Under the pieces are notes generated by a model. That model was not told the DNA's origin and searched no databases. It worked only from the letters and a program-made list of their open reading frames with translations. Positions 35,940 through 47,440 of a stretch of 64,000 nt of DNA are shown here, piece after piece (positions within the stretch are counted from its first letter, which is position 1; every line of letters starts with the position of its first letter). A program made the translations under genes and the position numbers. The stretch is from Dermanyssus gallinae (lineage: Eukaryota > Arthropoda > Arachnida > Mesostigmata > Dermanyssidae), in the NCBI GenBank assembly GCA_003439945.1, contig QVRM01002783.1:1-64000 (forward strand), in the 5' to 3' direction.

Positions 35940-37059
35940 CTTCATAAATCAAACAATAAATCAAATGGAATAGGTGTAATCCGCTTGCGAAATGCTTCGC
36001 CCGGCCTCCGCCAACTTACATTCGCTCCTTCCTGCGAGTAATTATTACAGGTGGGGTGTGGTGGGGGGGGGGGGGGCTTAGATGAACAGTTTTATTTGCT
36101 CCAATGGACGCAAATTGGCAGCAGCAGCATCGTCTCGCGTGTGGCGTTCGCCCACGCCTGGCTGGATGACCAACGCCGGATTCTGGGTGTTAATTGGATG
36201 ACGGGCGCATTAGCGGATCGTATAACGGCGTGCAGCCATGGTACAACGCGTCGTAGTCAGTCAACAGGAAAACAGGAGACCTTTATGGGCCATGCAAGTC
36301 GGCGGTGGCCAGAGATTTTGTGACTTTGATGATGCGCTTTGAGTTCCTCGTCCTGGTGGCTGGTCAACCCCCCCGCCCCCTTAGTTCCCTTTAGCCCAGA
36401 GCGCATGGTACGGAGCGTTCGCGTCGACAAGACAACTGTTCAACGTGAAAAGTTCCAGTCGGTACCATTAGGTTCATGCTCGCTAACGCAAGCAGTTGGT
36501 GGAAGTCGCCGAACGTCATGGAAAACACTGTGAAACAAATTAGTAGCAACGGCACGTGTTACAGCTGAACTGTATTGTGGTTGTTGTTGTTAACGACGCT
36601 GCTCGCTCCGCCGTTGTGAACAATAGCGTTACACACAGCAGTGTGACGTGTGACTATGCAATGAAAGTGCAGTACGCCAAGAACTGCCACAGCCAGTAGT
36701 ATCGATCAGTAGTACTACAAATGGTAGTCAGACATACTGTACGTATCGTCGTAGTATGATCATCATGAAGATGTCGAAGCGAAAGCTAAGAAGGAAAACG
36801 AAACAATGTCCCCGTTTGTTCTGAGTGATGTATGTAATGCCTCCTCATGTGTAGTCGCTAGGCTAGCAATTGAAGTAGAGGTAGCAAAAGAAAAAGCATG
36901 CTATTTATATTCTCATTGCTGCTGCTGTCATTGATATTATTAGTGCTGTCATGATTAGTATCGCTGCTAATAACGATACAGCGGACACGGCAAAGGTGTG
37001 TCGGTATCGAGCTTCAAAATAGATCGAAAGTCAACGTCAAACAGGAGCCAGGATAAAAT

Positions 37060-37062
<3 letters not shown>
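35940..37062. other. plain sequence with a poly(G) run
   Basis: (G)14 at 36063-36076. Open frames of up to 90 codons around 36051-36533 match nothing recognised. Confidence 0.5.

Positions 37063-37063
<1 letters not shown>

Positions 37064-37154
<91 letters not shown>
37064..37154. repeat. (TA)n microsatellite
   Basis: About 90 bp with two CATATA interruptions. Confidence 0.95.
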
Positions 37155-37156
<2 letters not shown>

Positions 37157-37596
37157 AGATTTATAGTTTTACATGCAATGACCAGAAAAGAAGCATTTAT
37201 CGAGATTGGAAGAGGAACTAGTATCGTATATTGCTGTCGTTCCCGTTGTTGCTTCTGCTGTCGCCGCCGGTTAGACGGAGTTTGCCTTGAAGAACGCCGA
37301 CGCCACCGCTGCCGCCTCGAAATAGTAGTAGTAATAATAGTAATACTAGTTACGAGCTTTTTCGATGTTTTATCGTGGTGGTGGAACGAGGTAAGACACG
37401 TGTGAGAGATAGTGGTGCTGGTGGTCAAAAGTGGCGGCTGGAGTCAGATCCAGGCCGTTCGTGCCGAGGCGGACAAGTAGACAGACATTGTGTTGGGTGG
37501 GCTGACGAAGCTGGGAGATGGGTGAGGCTTTCCATATCGTCTTATATATCCTTTATGCATTCTCTTGTTTTTCTCGTCATTGCTCTAGCCTTTTAT

Positions 37597-37631
37597 TCTC
37601 TCTCTCTCCCCCTCTCTCTCTATCTCTCTCT

Positions 37632-37662
<31 letters not shown>

Positions 37663-37663
37663 G

Positions 37664-37738
<75 letters not shown>

Positions 37739-37745
37739 GATAGAT
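37597..37745. repeat. (CT)n then (TA)n compound microsatellite
   Basis: CTCTCT-type run of about 35 bp followed by about 105 bp of TA with TAGATATAAATA breaks. Confidence 0.95.
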
Positions 37746-37964
37746 ACATATTTCTCTTTCTGCATGGAATTGCATTGTCAGTAGCCGGTGATTGTTTGCG
37801 AGGTGAGGTAATTGTGTGTGCGCACATAGGACGTGGTCTATTTGCGTGTGAGCATAGTAGCGTACACACACAAACCTCGGCCTGATTTGGCGCCTCACCT
37901 TTTTGACTTGTTAACTGGTCGCCGCCGTAAGTTCTCGTGGGAGAGCTGTAGAAACAGCAACACA

Positions 37965-38375
37965 GCCAACGGCAGCAATACAATCACAAACATCGCAGAT
38001 ACTCATCATCGGTGTGTTATCAGCTAGTGGTACACCTGCCTACAAAACGAGTTGATGACGACAAATTGCAGCAAAGACAACAACAGCAACAACAACGACA
38101 ACAACAACAACAACAACAATAACAACGACAGCAAAAACAAGACAATCCCGACAACAAGAACAACCAGAAAAGAACAACAGCAATAGCAGCAAAAGTAACA
38201 ACGTCAACCAGCACATCTAATCAGAGGCAATAAGCACTAACTATATGTACACAAACGAGCACAGGAAATACAACAACACATACAGCAACAACAACAAATT
38301 GCAATCAACGCGAGAACAACAAGCGGTCAGCTCACCATCAACAACAACAACAACAACGACAGATTGAAATTGCAG
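37965..38375 (+). repeat. imperfect CAA tracts
   Basis: CAA runs at 38075-38140, 38160-38205 and 38280-38360 with CAG and GCA variants. Confidence 0.8.
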
Positions 38376-38868
38376 AAGCGGCAATAAATATCTGGAAATT
38401 AGCCAGGTAACAAAACAAAGTCTAGCCGCTTTTGGGGACATTAAAGCTTGAAGACGAAACGAGAAAACGGAGCTGCCCTGATAGAATCAATGTCCAACTG
38501 GGGTCATTAATTAACAGTTTTAAGCTGTGGGTGTCTGGAAACCCGTCAAATGCTGACAAACACACACATGCATGCATCCGACTACTAGAGAAGAGATTAT
38601 ATCCACTTTCTTACTAGGGCTGGCAACGGGTATATAGAAGAATACATGTATCTAATTAAATTATTAGGTACAACGACAAGCAACAACCGTAATGATGTTA
38701 ACAATGGAAAACAGTAATCGTTTAACACTCATTGTGATTCCAGTACGCTCTATAAACGATGCTTATTTTTATTACTACTAAATTATATAATAAAGTAACA
38801 ATGATAATGATCAGTTTGTTTATAAAATACATTTGTATCATAAATGCTGTGGCTACATGCTTGTACTT

Positions 38869-38869
<1 letters not shown>

Positions 38870-38925
<56 letters not shown>

Positions 38926-38932
38926 TATATAC

Positions 38933-38980
<48 letters not shown>
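38870..38980. repeat. (TA)n microsatellite
   Basis: About 110 bp with CATATA interruptions, followed by GA-rich GAGAGAGAAAGAGAGG. Confidence 0.95.
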
Positions 38981-38982
<2 letters not shown>

Positions 38983-39332
38983 AGAGAGAGAAAGAGAGGG
39001 AGTTATCTTTAATAAAGAAACATTGGTTAGTTCTTGGCTGGATGCATTTTGCATATGTGCCAAATCTGTTCTCGAAATTTCGATTAATCCTTGCTCGCGG
39101 CCCCTCACAAGTTAATGCGACTATCCGAAGGACCTTTGAATCATCTTAGTTGAATTTTCTCTATTCAGGATGGTTTATCTTTAGTTATCACATCAACTGC
39201 CCTTGCCGCGGGTAACAGTGTTCATGGAAGTTACAGTAGTCTATAAATAGCTAACTCTTTATTTCGGCACTATTTGATATTTGGAAAAAAGGCCCCTACG
39301 GCATTTTAGCTATCGTATATTTATTATTATAG

Positions 39333-39363
39333 CTAATATATAGCTAATTTGAGCTAATTTGAG

Positions 39364-39406
<43 letters not shown>
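39333..39406. repeat. AGCTAATTTG tandem units then (TA)n
   Basis: GAGCTAATTT is repeated in tandem, then about 40 bp of TA abut the 3' end of dispersed repeat R1. Confidence 0.85.
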
Positions 39407-39409
<3 letters not shown>

Positions 39410-39505
39410 AAGACACTTAATTGTTACAATTGTTGAGAATGTGTTAATTATAAATATTTTAGGCTCAATGAGATACTATTGGTCGCAATAAATGTGGCGT
39501 CCGCA
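39407..39505 (-). repeat. dispersed repeat R1, copy 2 (shortened)
   Basis: On the minus strand GGACGCCACATTTATT, then CTCATTGAGCCT, then CATAATTAA-like and CAACAATTG blocks line up in order with the other copies. It stops at GTGTCTTTGC, where the others read GGTATTTTGC, and is replaced by the (TA)n at 39366-39406. A second TA tract (39567-39621) lies about 60 bp beyond the other end. Confidence 0.7.
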
Positions 39506-39562
39506 AAAGCAATTTGTGCGTCATCATATGCAGATTTCACCTACAATTCTTGTAAATTAAAA

Positions 39563-39566
<4 letters not shown>

Positions 39567-39619
<53 letters not shown>

Positions 39620-39621
39620 GA
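39567..39621. repeat. (TA)n microsatellite
   Basis: TA run of about 52 bp passing into GAGAGAGAGA. Confidence 0.95.
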
Positions 39622-39639
39622 GAGAGAGAGATGGAGAAT

Positions 39640-40160
39640 GACCCACGTATATGCAAACATCTATTCAAGATTCATAATGTGGTTTATTAACGGAACTGCG
39701 TCATATAACGTTTAAGGGTACACAGAAGCGAAATCTATTATGGTGATCCGTTTCGAAAGATAAGTCCGCCACACTGCGCAGACGCGGAGAAGACAAAATC
39801 AGCTGAGCAAAGAAAAAACGGGTGAGTCGTCAGGACGTACTTATGGAACAACCCAATACAATAACCATAAATACAAACAAAAGACTCTCAATTGCACTCT
39901 CGGAGCGCCAAGCGTTTAACTTAAAGTTCAGCCCATTGCGAAAGAAAGTGAAGAGACCGGTCTCTCGAAGACAAACAGACAGACAACTACAGCGGTGTCG
40001 AGGTGTATTGCCACGCAATTTCAATTCATCATTTATTCACTCATGTAGAGTAGCATATCAACGAGATATATAACAGATAAAATAGGTAAAATAATATTAG
40101 TAATATAACAACAACATAACAACTCTCGAAGTGGTACGAGTATATGTTAGGATAAAAAGC
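39640..40160. other. plain sequence
   Basis: The end nearest 40160 would be the 3' flank of the family-1 fragment on the minus strand. No polyadenylation-type hexamer was recognised there. Confidence 0.4.
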
Positions 40161-40162
40161 CC

Positions 40163-40636
40163 TCATAAGCGGGCTAGTTCATTCAATGATTGCGCAAAGG
40201 GGCATTCTGCAGCATGATACCTAGTGCAGGCTTCCCCGCAACGGTTACAAACACAGTTGTCATACTCGTCATGATACTCAGACCGTCTACATAGGGTGTG
40301 GTGAAAACCATGCACAGCGTATCGTGTTACCACATGTCTGTTAGTACGGTCTGGTCCCTTCCACTTGGCGTTTCTTATTGCGCCGGTGTTAAAGAATTCC
40401 GGATCGAGTTCGGCCATTTTTACTTCCCATCTTTTAATGCATTCGTCAAAGGCCGCGGTGCGGGGGAGGTTATTGCCATGCAATTTCAAGCCTGAGAGGC
40501 GTGCGGAGGGCGGAGGTGGTGAGGAGAAGATTAGTGGGTTTGCCAAGTTCCACACTGCTTTGGTCGTTAGCTGCCAGTGCAACAGGTGCATCACGAATTT
40601 CCAGGACCTTGGAATAAAACAAATCTCCAACGAATT
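40163..40636 (-). pseudogene. family-1 non-LTR retrotransposon C-terminal fragment
   Basis: A 155-codon frame with an intact reading frame but only the end of the protein. It contains WEVKMAELDPEFFNTGAI, then TNRHVVTRYAVHGFHHTLC, then CVCNRCGEACTRYHAAEC. The last is a Cys-His finger of the kind found at LINE ORF2 C-termini (C-x-C-x2-C-x3-C-x3-H-x3-C spacing). It aligns along most of its length with the + strand fragment at 51843-52328. The 5' end breaks at the (TA)n of 40635-40660, beyond which lies repeat R1, so the gene body is missing. It reads like elements annotated in tick genomes (from memory). It cannot be functional alone. Confidence 0.72.
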
Positions 40637-40660
40637 ATATATATATATATATATATATAT
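40635..40660. repeat. (TA)n at a junction
   Basis: A 26-bp TA run exactly between the family-1 fragment and repeat R1. Confidence 0.95.
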
Positions 40661-40810
40661 TCAGGCACGGGCGATAGCCTTTTTTGCAAAATACCCTGAA
40701 TAGTTAACATTGTTTGAATTTGTTTAATTATGGAAACTTCAAGCTCAATGAAGAATTATTGAAGTTAAATAAATTTGCCGTCCGGAAAGAAAGACGGTCC
40801 AGACAAATGT
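40661..40810 (-). repeat. dispersed repeat R1, copy 3
   Basis: On the minus strand: CTGGACCGTC, TTCCGGACGGCAAATTTATT, CTTCATTGAGCTTGAAG, TTAAACAAATTCAAACAATG, GGTATTTTGCAAAAAAGGC, TATCGCCCGTG. It is flanked by TA tracts at both ends (40635-40660 and 40811-40834). Confidence 0.85.
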
Positions 40811-41040
40811 TAATATATATATATATATATATTATGATATATGTCTATATTTATATGTTCTAGTAATATATTATATAGTATATAGTCTATATCTATATAT
40901 ATATCTACTCTATATATATATGTCTCGGGTTCTCCTATATATCTCTAGTCTGTAATCTTCTGCTATCTACTATCTTCTAATCTCTCTCTCTGTCTCTATT
41001 TCTCTCTCGTCCTTTCTATATATATATTATATATATATAT
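40811..41040. repeat. TA-rich and CT-rich low-complexity block
   Basis: TA at 40811-40834, then irregular TATATC/TCTATA sequence, then TCTCTCTCTGTCTC and another TA run to 41040. Confidence 0.85.
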
Positions 41041-41489
41041 GTATACCGGCGTGTATGTGTGTCTGCGCGTAGATTCCATTTCGGAAAGTACGTTCGAATA
41101 ATTTTCGCAACAGGGTACGCCTCCCTACGGTTAGCTGCGAAGTTGAGTGAACGAGTCGGGTGGTGGTGGCGGCGGTAGCGCCGCTTAAGCGCCGCCAATG
41201 GTGAGCGCGACAGCGTTCATCAAAGCCGGCAAAATACGACGGAACGAAGTGAGCTAGCGACAGAAGGACCAGCGACAGTTATGAAGCACTCGTCGGCATT
41301 CGTCTGCGTCTCGAACAACAATCGCCTGGTAGGTATTTGTCTTTAGCAGAACAATGCTGCCATGAGCGTCAGCCATTCTCTGTTACAGCCGCCGTTGCTG
41401 TTGCTGCTGTACTGGTGGTCGCACTTCTGGCATGATCATGACCATTGTTACATGAGTGACGCTTAGCTGTCGAATTAAAATAGAAATAG
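41041..41489. other. plain sequence
   Basis: No feature recognised. Confidence 0.5.
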
Positions 41490-41519
41490 TATATATATAT
41501 ATATATATATATATATAAG

Positions 41520-41574
<55 letters not shown>
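41490..41574. repeat. (TA)n microsatellite
   Basis: TA run with one AAGTAAA break near 41517. Confidence 0.95.
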
Positions 41575-41575
<1 letters not shown>

Positions 41576-41824
41576 AAGAGAGGGCGAGAGAAAGAGCTAC
41601 GACGCGCGGGACGCGGTTATATCCATTAAGCAATGCGAACAGACAGAGAGACCACTCTGACACACAGGACACTTTGGCATTCCATTTCTCAAAGCATGGG
41701 CCGCAGGCTAAGGCCAACGCCGCAAAATCACCGCGATCATCTGGGCGGAGGGAAGAAGAAAAAGAAGAAGAACAAGGCGAAGAAGAAAATAACAATTCTT
41801 TCCCACACTCTACAGCATTTATAG

Positions 41825-42000
41825 CAGCAGCAACAGCAACAATGACAATTGTATCAGCCATAATAATAGTAATACTTATAACAACACCAGCAACAACAAC
41901 ACCGGGAACAATAACGGCAACAGCAACAACAACAACACCGGCAGCAACAACAACACCGGCAGCAACAACAACACCGGCACAACAACAACAACAACAATGT
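41825..42000 (+). repeat. CAA tract with 18-bp CAACAACACCGG units
   Basis: CAACAACAACACCGGCAG-like units in at least three tandem copies (about 41905-41975) inside a CAA tract. A short CAA/CGA run recurs at 42205-42240. Confidence 0.85.
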
Positions 42001-42369
42001 GAGCAGAACCGAAAAAATGATGGAAACTACAACAACCACTACTTTCACCGTAAAATGTACAAAGACTGTGTACAACCACTCACGACTCGCATCTCTGCGT
42101 GCACAATCGCACGAACACACGACAAGTTGTCACAAACTTGTACACAATACTGCATAAACAAACAAAATATAATAGCACCCGTAATGACAGGACCCGCTAC
42201 GCAAACAACAACAACAACGACAACGACAACAGCAGCAGCATTTATTGTATATCGCGAGCTAGAAAGCGTCAATACCGCATCTTGCAATGAACTTGTGTAC
42301 GAAATAATCATTGTTGGTATGGCAGCGTCGTTGTCGTTGTTACCGTCTGCTGCGATAGTCAATTACTAT

Positions 42370-42500
42370 AATTGTTGTTGTTGTTGTTGCTCATTACGAT
42401 TGTGGTTGTTGTTATCAAGACCGCCCTGCCTGGTGACCCATGTACCCTGTTTCTTGACAACAACATGTGTTGTTGTTGTTATTGTTGTTGCTAATGCTGT
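42370..42500 (+). repeat. TTG tracts
   Basis: TTG runs at 42371-42391, 42400-42413 and 42464-42493, in the orientation opposite to the CAA tracts 150-500 bp upstream. Confidence 0.8.
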
Positions 42501-42632
42501 GTCTTTTAAGCTTCTGTTTTCGTTACTGGTTTAATGACCTATTGTGGTCGTTCATGGTCTAATCTACCCTCGAACCCTCTGGCCCGATCATTGATTTACC
42601 AACTTGACGCCTTTAAACGTTTGCCCGTTAGT

Positions 42633-42636
<4 letters not shown>

Positions 42637-42712
<76 letters not shown>
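42637..42712. repeat. (TA)n microsatellite
   Basis: Pure TA run of about 74 bp. Confidence 0.95.
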
Positions 42713-42714
<2 letters not shown>

Positions 42715-42724
42715 CTGTATATAT

Positions 42725-43450
42725 GTTTTTTGAGTGTTAAGCGCTTATTGGTGTCAGTCACGAATTTCTGTGCTCTGCAGTTTTGGACAAGTTTTCGTGT
42801 ATTTTACCTGAGGTGTTTGTGTTCATACGTGTCCAGACGTGACAAAGTTTTCCTGAGTTCCTTGCCTAGGCGTATGAACCGAGTTTAGCTGCTGAACGGA
42901 CTACAACAACCTCATGAGTATTCTGTTTCAGCAAAGCCATGACCTTTTTTCGGTAAAATTGGAACTTGCTGCGAGCGCATCTGATCGATATGGCAATCAC
43001 TAAAAGATAACTAGTGAATTTAAAAACAAGGTTAGTTTGTAAACGAAGAGGACGAAAAGGTCCTACTCAACCCCCCTAGTCTCTGGAAGTGAGTATGGCC
43101 GTCCGGCTTTTAGACATCACGTTTTATCATGTATTTTGCGCTGAGGTCCAAGAATCCAGAAACATTAAGATGTAATAGTGAGATCAGTAACAACAACATT
43201 AACAAGCAAAACAATAGCAGCAGAAGAAGAAGAAGAAATAACAACTAATAGCGGCAAGCAGCCTAATGATTGCCTTGGCGGCTGCCAGTTAGTCCAGTTC
43301 GGCAATTCCGTCCACTATTGTGGTTGTTCGATTTTGGCCGCCGCCAGAGGTTGTTGGCGTTAGCGTGCACAGCTAGCATACACACACTGTCGTGTATGTT
43401 GTTGGTATACAGTGTGTGACGCATTGCCGGTATCTCATATCTCATGACGC
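42725..43450. other. plain sequence
   Basis: Only a short AGAAGAAGAAGAAG run near 43220. Confidence 0.5.
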
Positions 43451-44553
43451 GTCTCTTGGTGCCACCCCCGCCTGGGTAGGAGGACCAAGTGGACAAAGTG
43501 GACCAGTGGCAGGTAGGTGACATAGAGTTGGACAGACAGACACTCAACCAGCCACTTTATTTGCAGTCAGTTCACCGGTCCAGCGGTCGGTTGGTCCTTC
43601 GTGCTTCCACGACGTCGTCTCGCATATATGATAAGAGTAACCAGCTGATGTGGCAGCTCATCTTCCCCCCTCCCACCCGCCGCCTCCCCAGTTGCCCATG
43701 ACTATTCTCACCTCTCGGTTCTTACCTCCCTCTCTACCCCCGTTTCCGTTTTCAGCTCAACTACTGGCATTTCTACCTGCCGCTGGCCGTCGGCCACGCG
43801 TAGCAGTTGCATTCGCTGGCCTTGTCCAGCAGGTTGGTCGCTCTTGGCCTCGGCGTGGCTTGTGTTGCCTCTTTTTGCTGGCTGGCTGGCTAGCTGGCAG
43901 GAGCCCGAAGTGGTGCCAAGTAGTGCCACCCGGTGGTCAAAGGAAAATGAACTCGACCACTATGATGTGCTTAGGCGGCGGACAAACGCGACGAACAGAA
44001 TGGGCGAGAGCAGGCGGGGAGAGAGAAAGGTGATGTGGGCTAGTTGGATGGATGAATGAGGCTCATGAGAGTGCGTGTGGGGGTGCAAGAAGGCAGGTGG
44101 GCTCTTGTTCGTTCTCTCGTTTACTACTGCACAGCAGTGGCTACTGCTGCGGCAATGGGCGCGCGCTGCCCCGCCGCGATGCGACCACGGTTGCCCACCG
44201 TCGTCGTCGTCTTCCCACCATTCCGCCCCTTCTCGCTTTGCCCCCCGCCCTCTAGTTTTTCTGTGGCACCATGATGTATTTTCACCCGTCCCTTTCATGC
44301 TCCCCTTTCCAGGGCTCTGGCCCCCTAGACTAACTCGGTCCGCTCTTTGGCCTACTACGCTCAGCCTCTTTCCTTCACCCCCGCACCCCTTGTCCGCGCC
44401 TCTTGCTCCTCGCAAGTACCCTACCAGAGCTTCAGCAATGAGATATGCGGGAAAGGGGGTGGGGGGGGGGAGAGTAGGAGCAACGACGGAACTAAGTAAG
44501 CAACCCAGCAGAGTAAGAAGGAACGAACGAACCAACGAATGCAAGAAGGGGAA

Positions 44554-44581
44554 GTCAGGCTACTGCTAGCTGTAGCCTGAC
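44554..44581. repeat. perfect 10-bp hairpin
   Basis: GTCAGGCTAC pairs exactly with GTAGCCTGAC across loop TGCTAGCT. Confidence 0.9.
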
Positions 44582-44770
44582 GAAAAGAGAGTGAGCGAAC
44601 AATGTCAGTGATGGTGGCAGAAGCAGCAGCAGCACGGGACCATGAAATGGCTATGTGTGGGGGGGGGGGGGGGTAGTCAGGCGGATGGCTGACTGGTTCG
44701 GTTCGGTGGGCTCATCGGCAGGACGAGCAGGGCGCAGGGGACCAAAGAAGGGGCAGGACGAGAAATAGCG

Positions 44771-44821
44771 ACTGGGAGGGAAGAAGTAACCATTCCCGCG
44801 GGCCACTTCTTCCTTCCCAGT
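44771..44821. repeat. 17-bp near-perfect hairpin
   Basis: ACTGGGAGGGAAGAAGT (44771-44787) pairs with ACTTCTTCCTTCCCAGT (44805-44821) with a single G-T position and a 17-nt loop. Confidence 0.9.
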
Positions 44822-45263
44822 TCGTCCTTCCCGTTTTGGCAGCACAGGCAGCGGCCGCAGCGGCAACGGCGGGAGTCGCAGCTAGAACAGCAGCAGCAGC
44901 GACTGGGAAGCGGCTATACTGGGCAGGAGAGGCGGCTGCTGCTGCTTCCACCACCACCACCACCATCACTAACATGACCATCACCGTTGTTCTTCTTCTG
45001 ATCTCCCATCTTTCCCCTTCTCCTCTTCCTTCGCCTCTCCTCCTTCGTCTTCTTCTCTTCCTTCTTCTCTTCCTTTTTTCTCCTTCCTCTTCGCCATCAT
45101 CCTCGTCGTCGTCGTCGTGGTTGTAGTCCCGCCGGCGGTGGCCGCGGACGGCGGACGCCAGTGGCAGCGGCAGGGGTGGGCTTGCCGCAGGGCCCGCCTC
45201 CGGGGGGCGAGAGAAACAGGAGTCGCAGTAGTTGCACTACAGTATCTGAGCAGAGTTGTGGTA

Positions 45264-45292
45264 GCGGCCGCTACTGTAGCAGTAGCGGCCGC
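45264..45292. repeat. perfect 13-bp hairpin, 3-nt loop
   Basis: GCGGCCGCTACTG pairs exactly with CAGTAGCGGCCGC across TAG. Confidence 0.95.
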
Positions 45293-45309
45293 AGCCGAAC
45301 TGGACACGA

Positions 45310-45619
45310 ACAATAACAACGACAGCCGTCAACAACAACAACAACGACAGCGACAACAACAACAGTGACGACAGCGACAACAACAACAACGGCAGCGACA
45401 ACAACAAGAACAGCGACAACAACAACGACAGCAACAACAACAACAGCGATAACAACAACAACGGCAGCGACAACAACAACGACAGCAACAACAACAACAA
45501 CAACAGCGACAACAACAACAGCGACAACAACAACAGCGACAACAACAACAACAACAACAACAACAACAGCGACAACAACGACAACAACAACAGCGACAAC
45601 AACAACAATAGCGACAGCG

Positions 45620-45650
<31 letters not shown>

Positions 45651-45655
45651 CGCCG
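45310..45655 (+). repeat. CAA/CAG/CGA tract
   Basis: CAACAACGACAGCGACAAC-type units, about 345 bp. Thr-rich and Leu-rich frames on the two strands are repeat translations. Confidence 0.9.
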
Positions 45656-45881
45656 TTCGCTGTCTCTGTGACCCGGTGGCGTCAACAGAGAGCATAGGCG
45701 AGGTAAGTAAATACAATAGGTTGACGGACACAACCACAACAGCAGTAGCAGCAGCAGCAGACAGTGACGATGGCGGCGACAGAGACGATAAAGCGAAAAG
45801 CCAGTCACAACACATGCTGGGTCGCGTTAGTTGTGACACCAACGAGCGACGGTGGACGTCGACGGCTGCGGCGGTGGCAGT

Positions 45882-45895
45882 AGCTACTGCAATGT
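45882..45895. repeat. 14-bp palindrome
   Basis: GCAGTAGCTACTGC is a perfect palindrome. A similar GCTACTGCAGTAGC lies near 46598. Confidence 0.8.
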
Positions 45896-45984
45896 AACAC
45901 GGCTTGTGCCCAACACTGTCATGCTTGACACGTTAACGCGAGCACAAAAAGTACTAGTGCAAGGACAATTTGCCGACGTAGTAG

Positions 45985-46168
45985 AAGACGAAGAAGAAGA
46001 AGAAGAAGAAGAAGAAGAAGAAGAAGAAGAAGAAGAAGAAGAAGAAGAAGAAGAAGAAGAAGACGACGACGACGACGACGACAACAACAACAACAACGCC
46101 GACAACGACAACAACAACGCCGACGACAACAACAACGGCGACAACAACAACAACGACGCCGACGACGA
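45985..46168 (+). repeat. (GAA)n-(GAC)n-(AAC)n compound tract
   Basis: About 24 GAA, then 7 GAC, then AAC with CGCC interruptions. In the 165-codon frame 45852-46349 this gives Glu, Asp and Asn runs. Flanking codons are unrecognised and a repeat-driven frame is the simplest reading. Confidence 0.9.
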
Positions 46169-46734
46169 GAACGACGCCCGGTGCTGCTGCTGCTGTTGCT
46201 ACGACACCTCAATGAGCGCTCAGTGCACTCAGGTGCTGTCTTACGCCCTCCTGCTCATAGCGTCAGTGCAGTTATTGCCGGCACTCTTTAGAGTCTATTG
46301 CGTCGATTGCGTTTTTTCTGAATTTGGGAGGTTTTCGAAATGCGAATGATGCACATATGTCACGCGTGGCTAGAGTGGGTCTCACAAACCCACTAAAACC
46401 GTATTCCTACACCCCATTCCCCCTCACAATACTGCCACCAGTATACTACTTACTACCCGGCGAGCCAAACCGTCAGCCGAAGGTAGGGGCTTCGTTGGGG
46501 GGGAGGGGGTGAGGTTGGCGGGGACTCTCGTCAATCTGGCTGATTTCTGGTTTGATCGCTCTCGAACGAGTTCGCTGACACGCTTCTGCTGTTGTTGCTA
46601 CTGCAGTAGCAGCGACTGGAGTCTTTGTTTGAGTCTGCAGCGCTAGCCTGCGAGGTAGGCAACTAACTAGTCGCCACACTGGCTCTATTACTAGACTGGC
46701 CTACTAGGGTTACTACTGTTATACTGGTAGGGAC

Positions 46735-46990
46735 TACAGCAACAACAACAACAACAACTAAGACGACAACAGATGAAACCTAGATGAACTACAACAACAA
46801 TCGCAACATCAACAAGATACGAGAACTGTAACAATAACAACCACATTAACAACAAAAAACCCGGGCTAGTTCAAAAGGAGACGAGGGCTACAACAATAAG
46901 AGACTAGGGCTGCAATACCAGGAGTCAACGACTGCCAGAACAACAAATACGACTGCCACAATACCAACAACAACAACCTCAAAGTTAATA
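46735..46990 (+). repeat. scattered CAA tracts
   Basis: CAACAACAACAACAAC at 46739-46758 and shorter runs to about 46978. Confidence 0.75.
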
Positions 46991-47378
46991 TTAAGACTCT
47001 GCTCAGAAGGAATGGTCGAATAATGTTCACTATGAGCAAATTGATCGTCTACGCACGCGCCGCTGGTTACTAAGCGCGACACTGAACAACCTAGAGTAAC
47101 TACTATGATTAAGACATTACTGCGCTGGCTTATAGAGTGGGCAAAAGAATGATGGTTAACGAACTCAGGGCAACCCAGTGACGAGAAATTAATGACAGAA
47201 TTATAATCAAACCTCCTTCGGGTTAGACGTAAGAACATCGTCGACACATCGGCACGCATGCTGCTGTTCTGGTTCCGTTGCCTGTCGATGGTCGAACAGG
47301 ACCAGATTGAATCCTTCCAGCTATTATCTGCCAGTGTTTTTTTTCCTTCTGTATAGCGGTTAGATTGTTCCGTTACTT
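46991..47378. other. plain sequence
   Basis: No feature recognised. Confidence 0.5.
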
Positions 47379-47385
47379 CGATATA

Positions 47386-47437
<52 letters not shown>
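47379..47437. repeat. (TA)n microsatellite
   Basis: TA run of about 57 bp with one TTTATA near its start. Confidence 0.95.

Positions 47438-47439
<2 letters not shown>

Positions 47440-47440
<1 letters not shown>

Larger units (their letters stand above)
43450..45300. other. GC-rich segment with poly(G), hairpins and no clear gene
   Basis: Visibly richer in G+C and CpG than its surroundings, with poly(G) at 44459-44468 and 44659-44673. Several overlapping frames exceed 120 codons because stop codons are rare in GC-rich DNA, but none has a recognisable domain. Donor-like CAGGTAGGT occurs at 43510 without a supporting exon. This could be a promoter or first-exon region of an unseen gene; that is inference from composition only. 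Confidence 0.4.

Noticed and set aside
41674..42534. 286-codon + strand frame
   Set aside because: Thr- and Cys-rich parts are CAA and TTG repeat translations, and there is no continuous domain.
43960..44569. overlapping 160-194 codon frames on both strands
   Set aside because: Stop-poor GC-rich DNA opens several frames at once. None has a domain or preferred strand.
45237..45842. 201-codon Leu-rich minus-strand frame
   Set aside because: Reverse translation of the CAA/CGA tract, with no membrane-protein architecture beyond poly-Leu.
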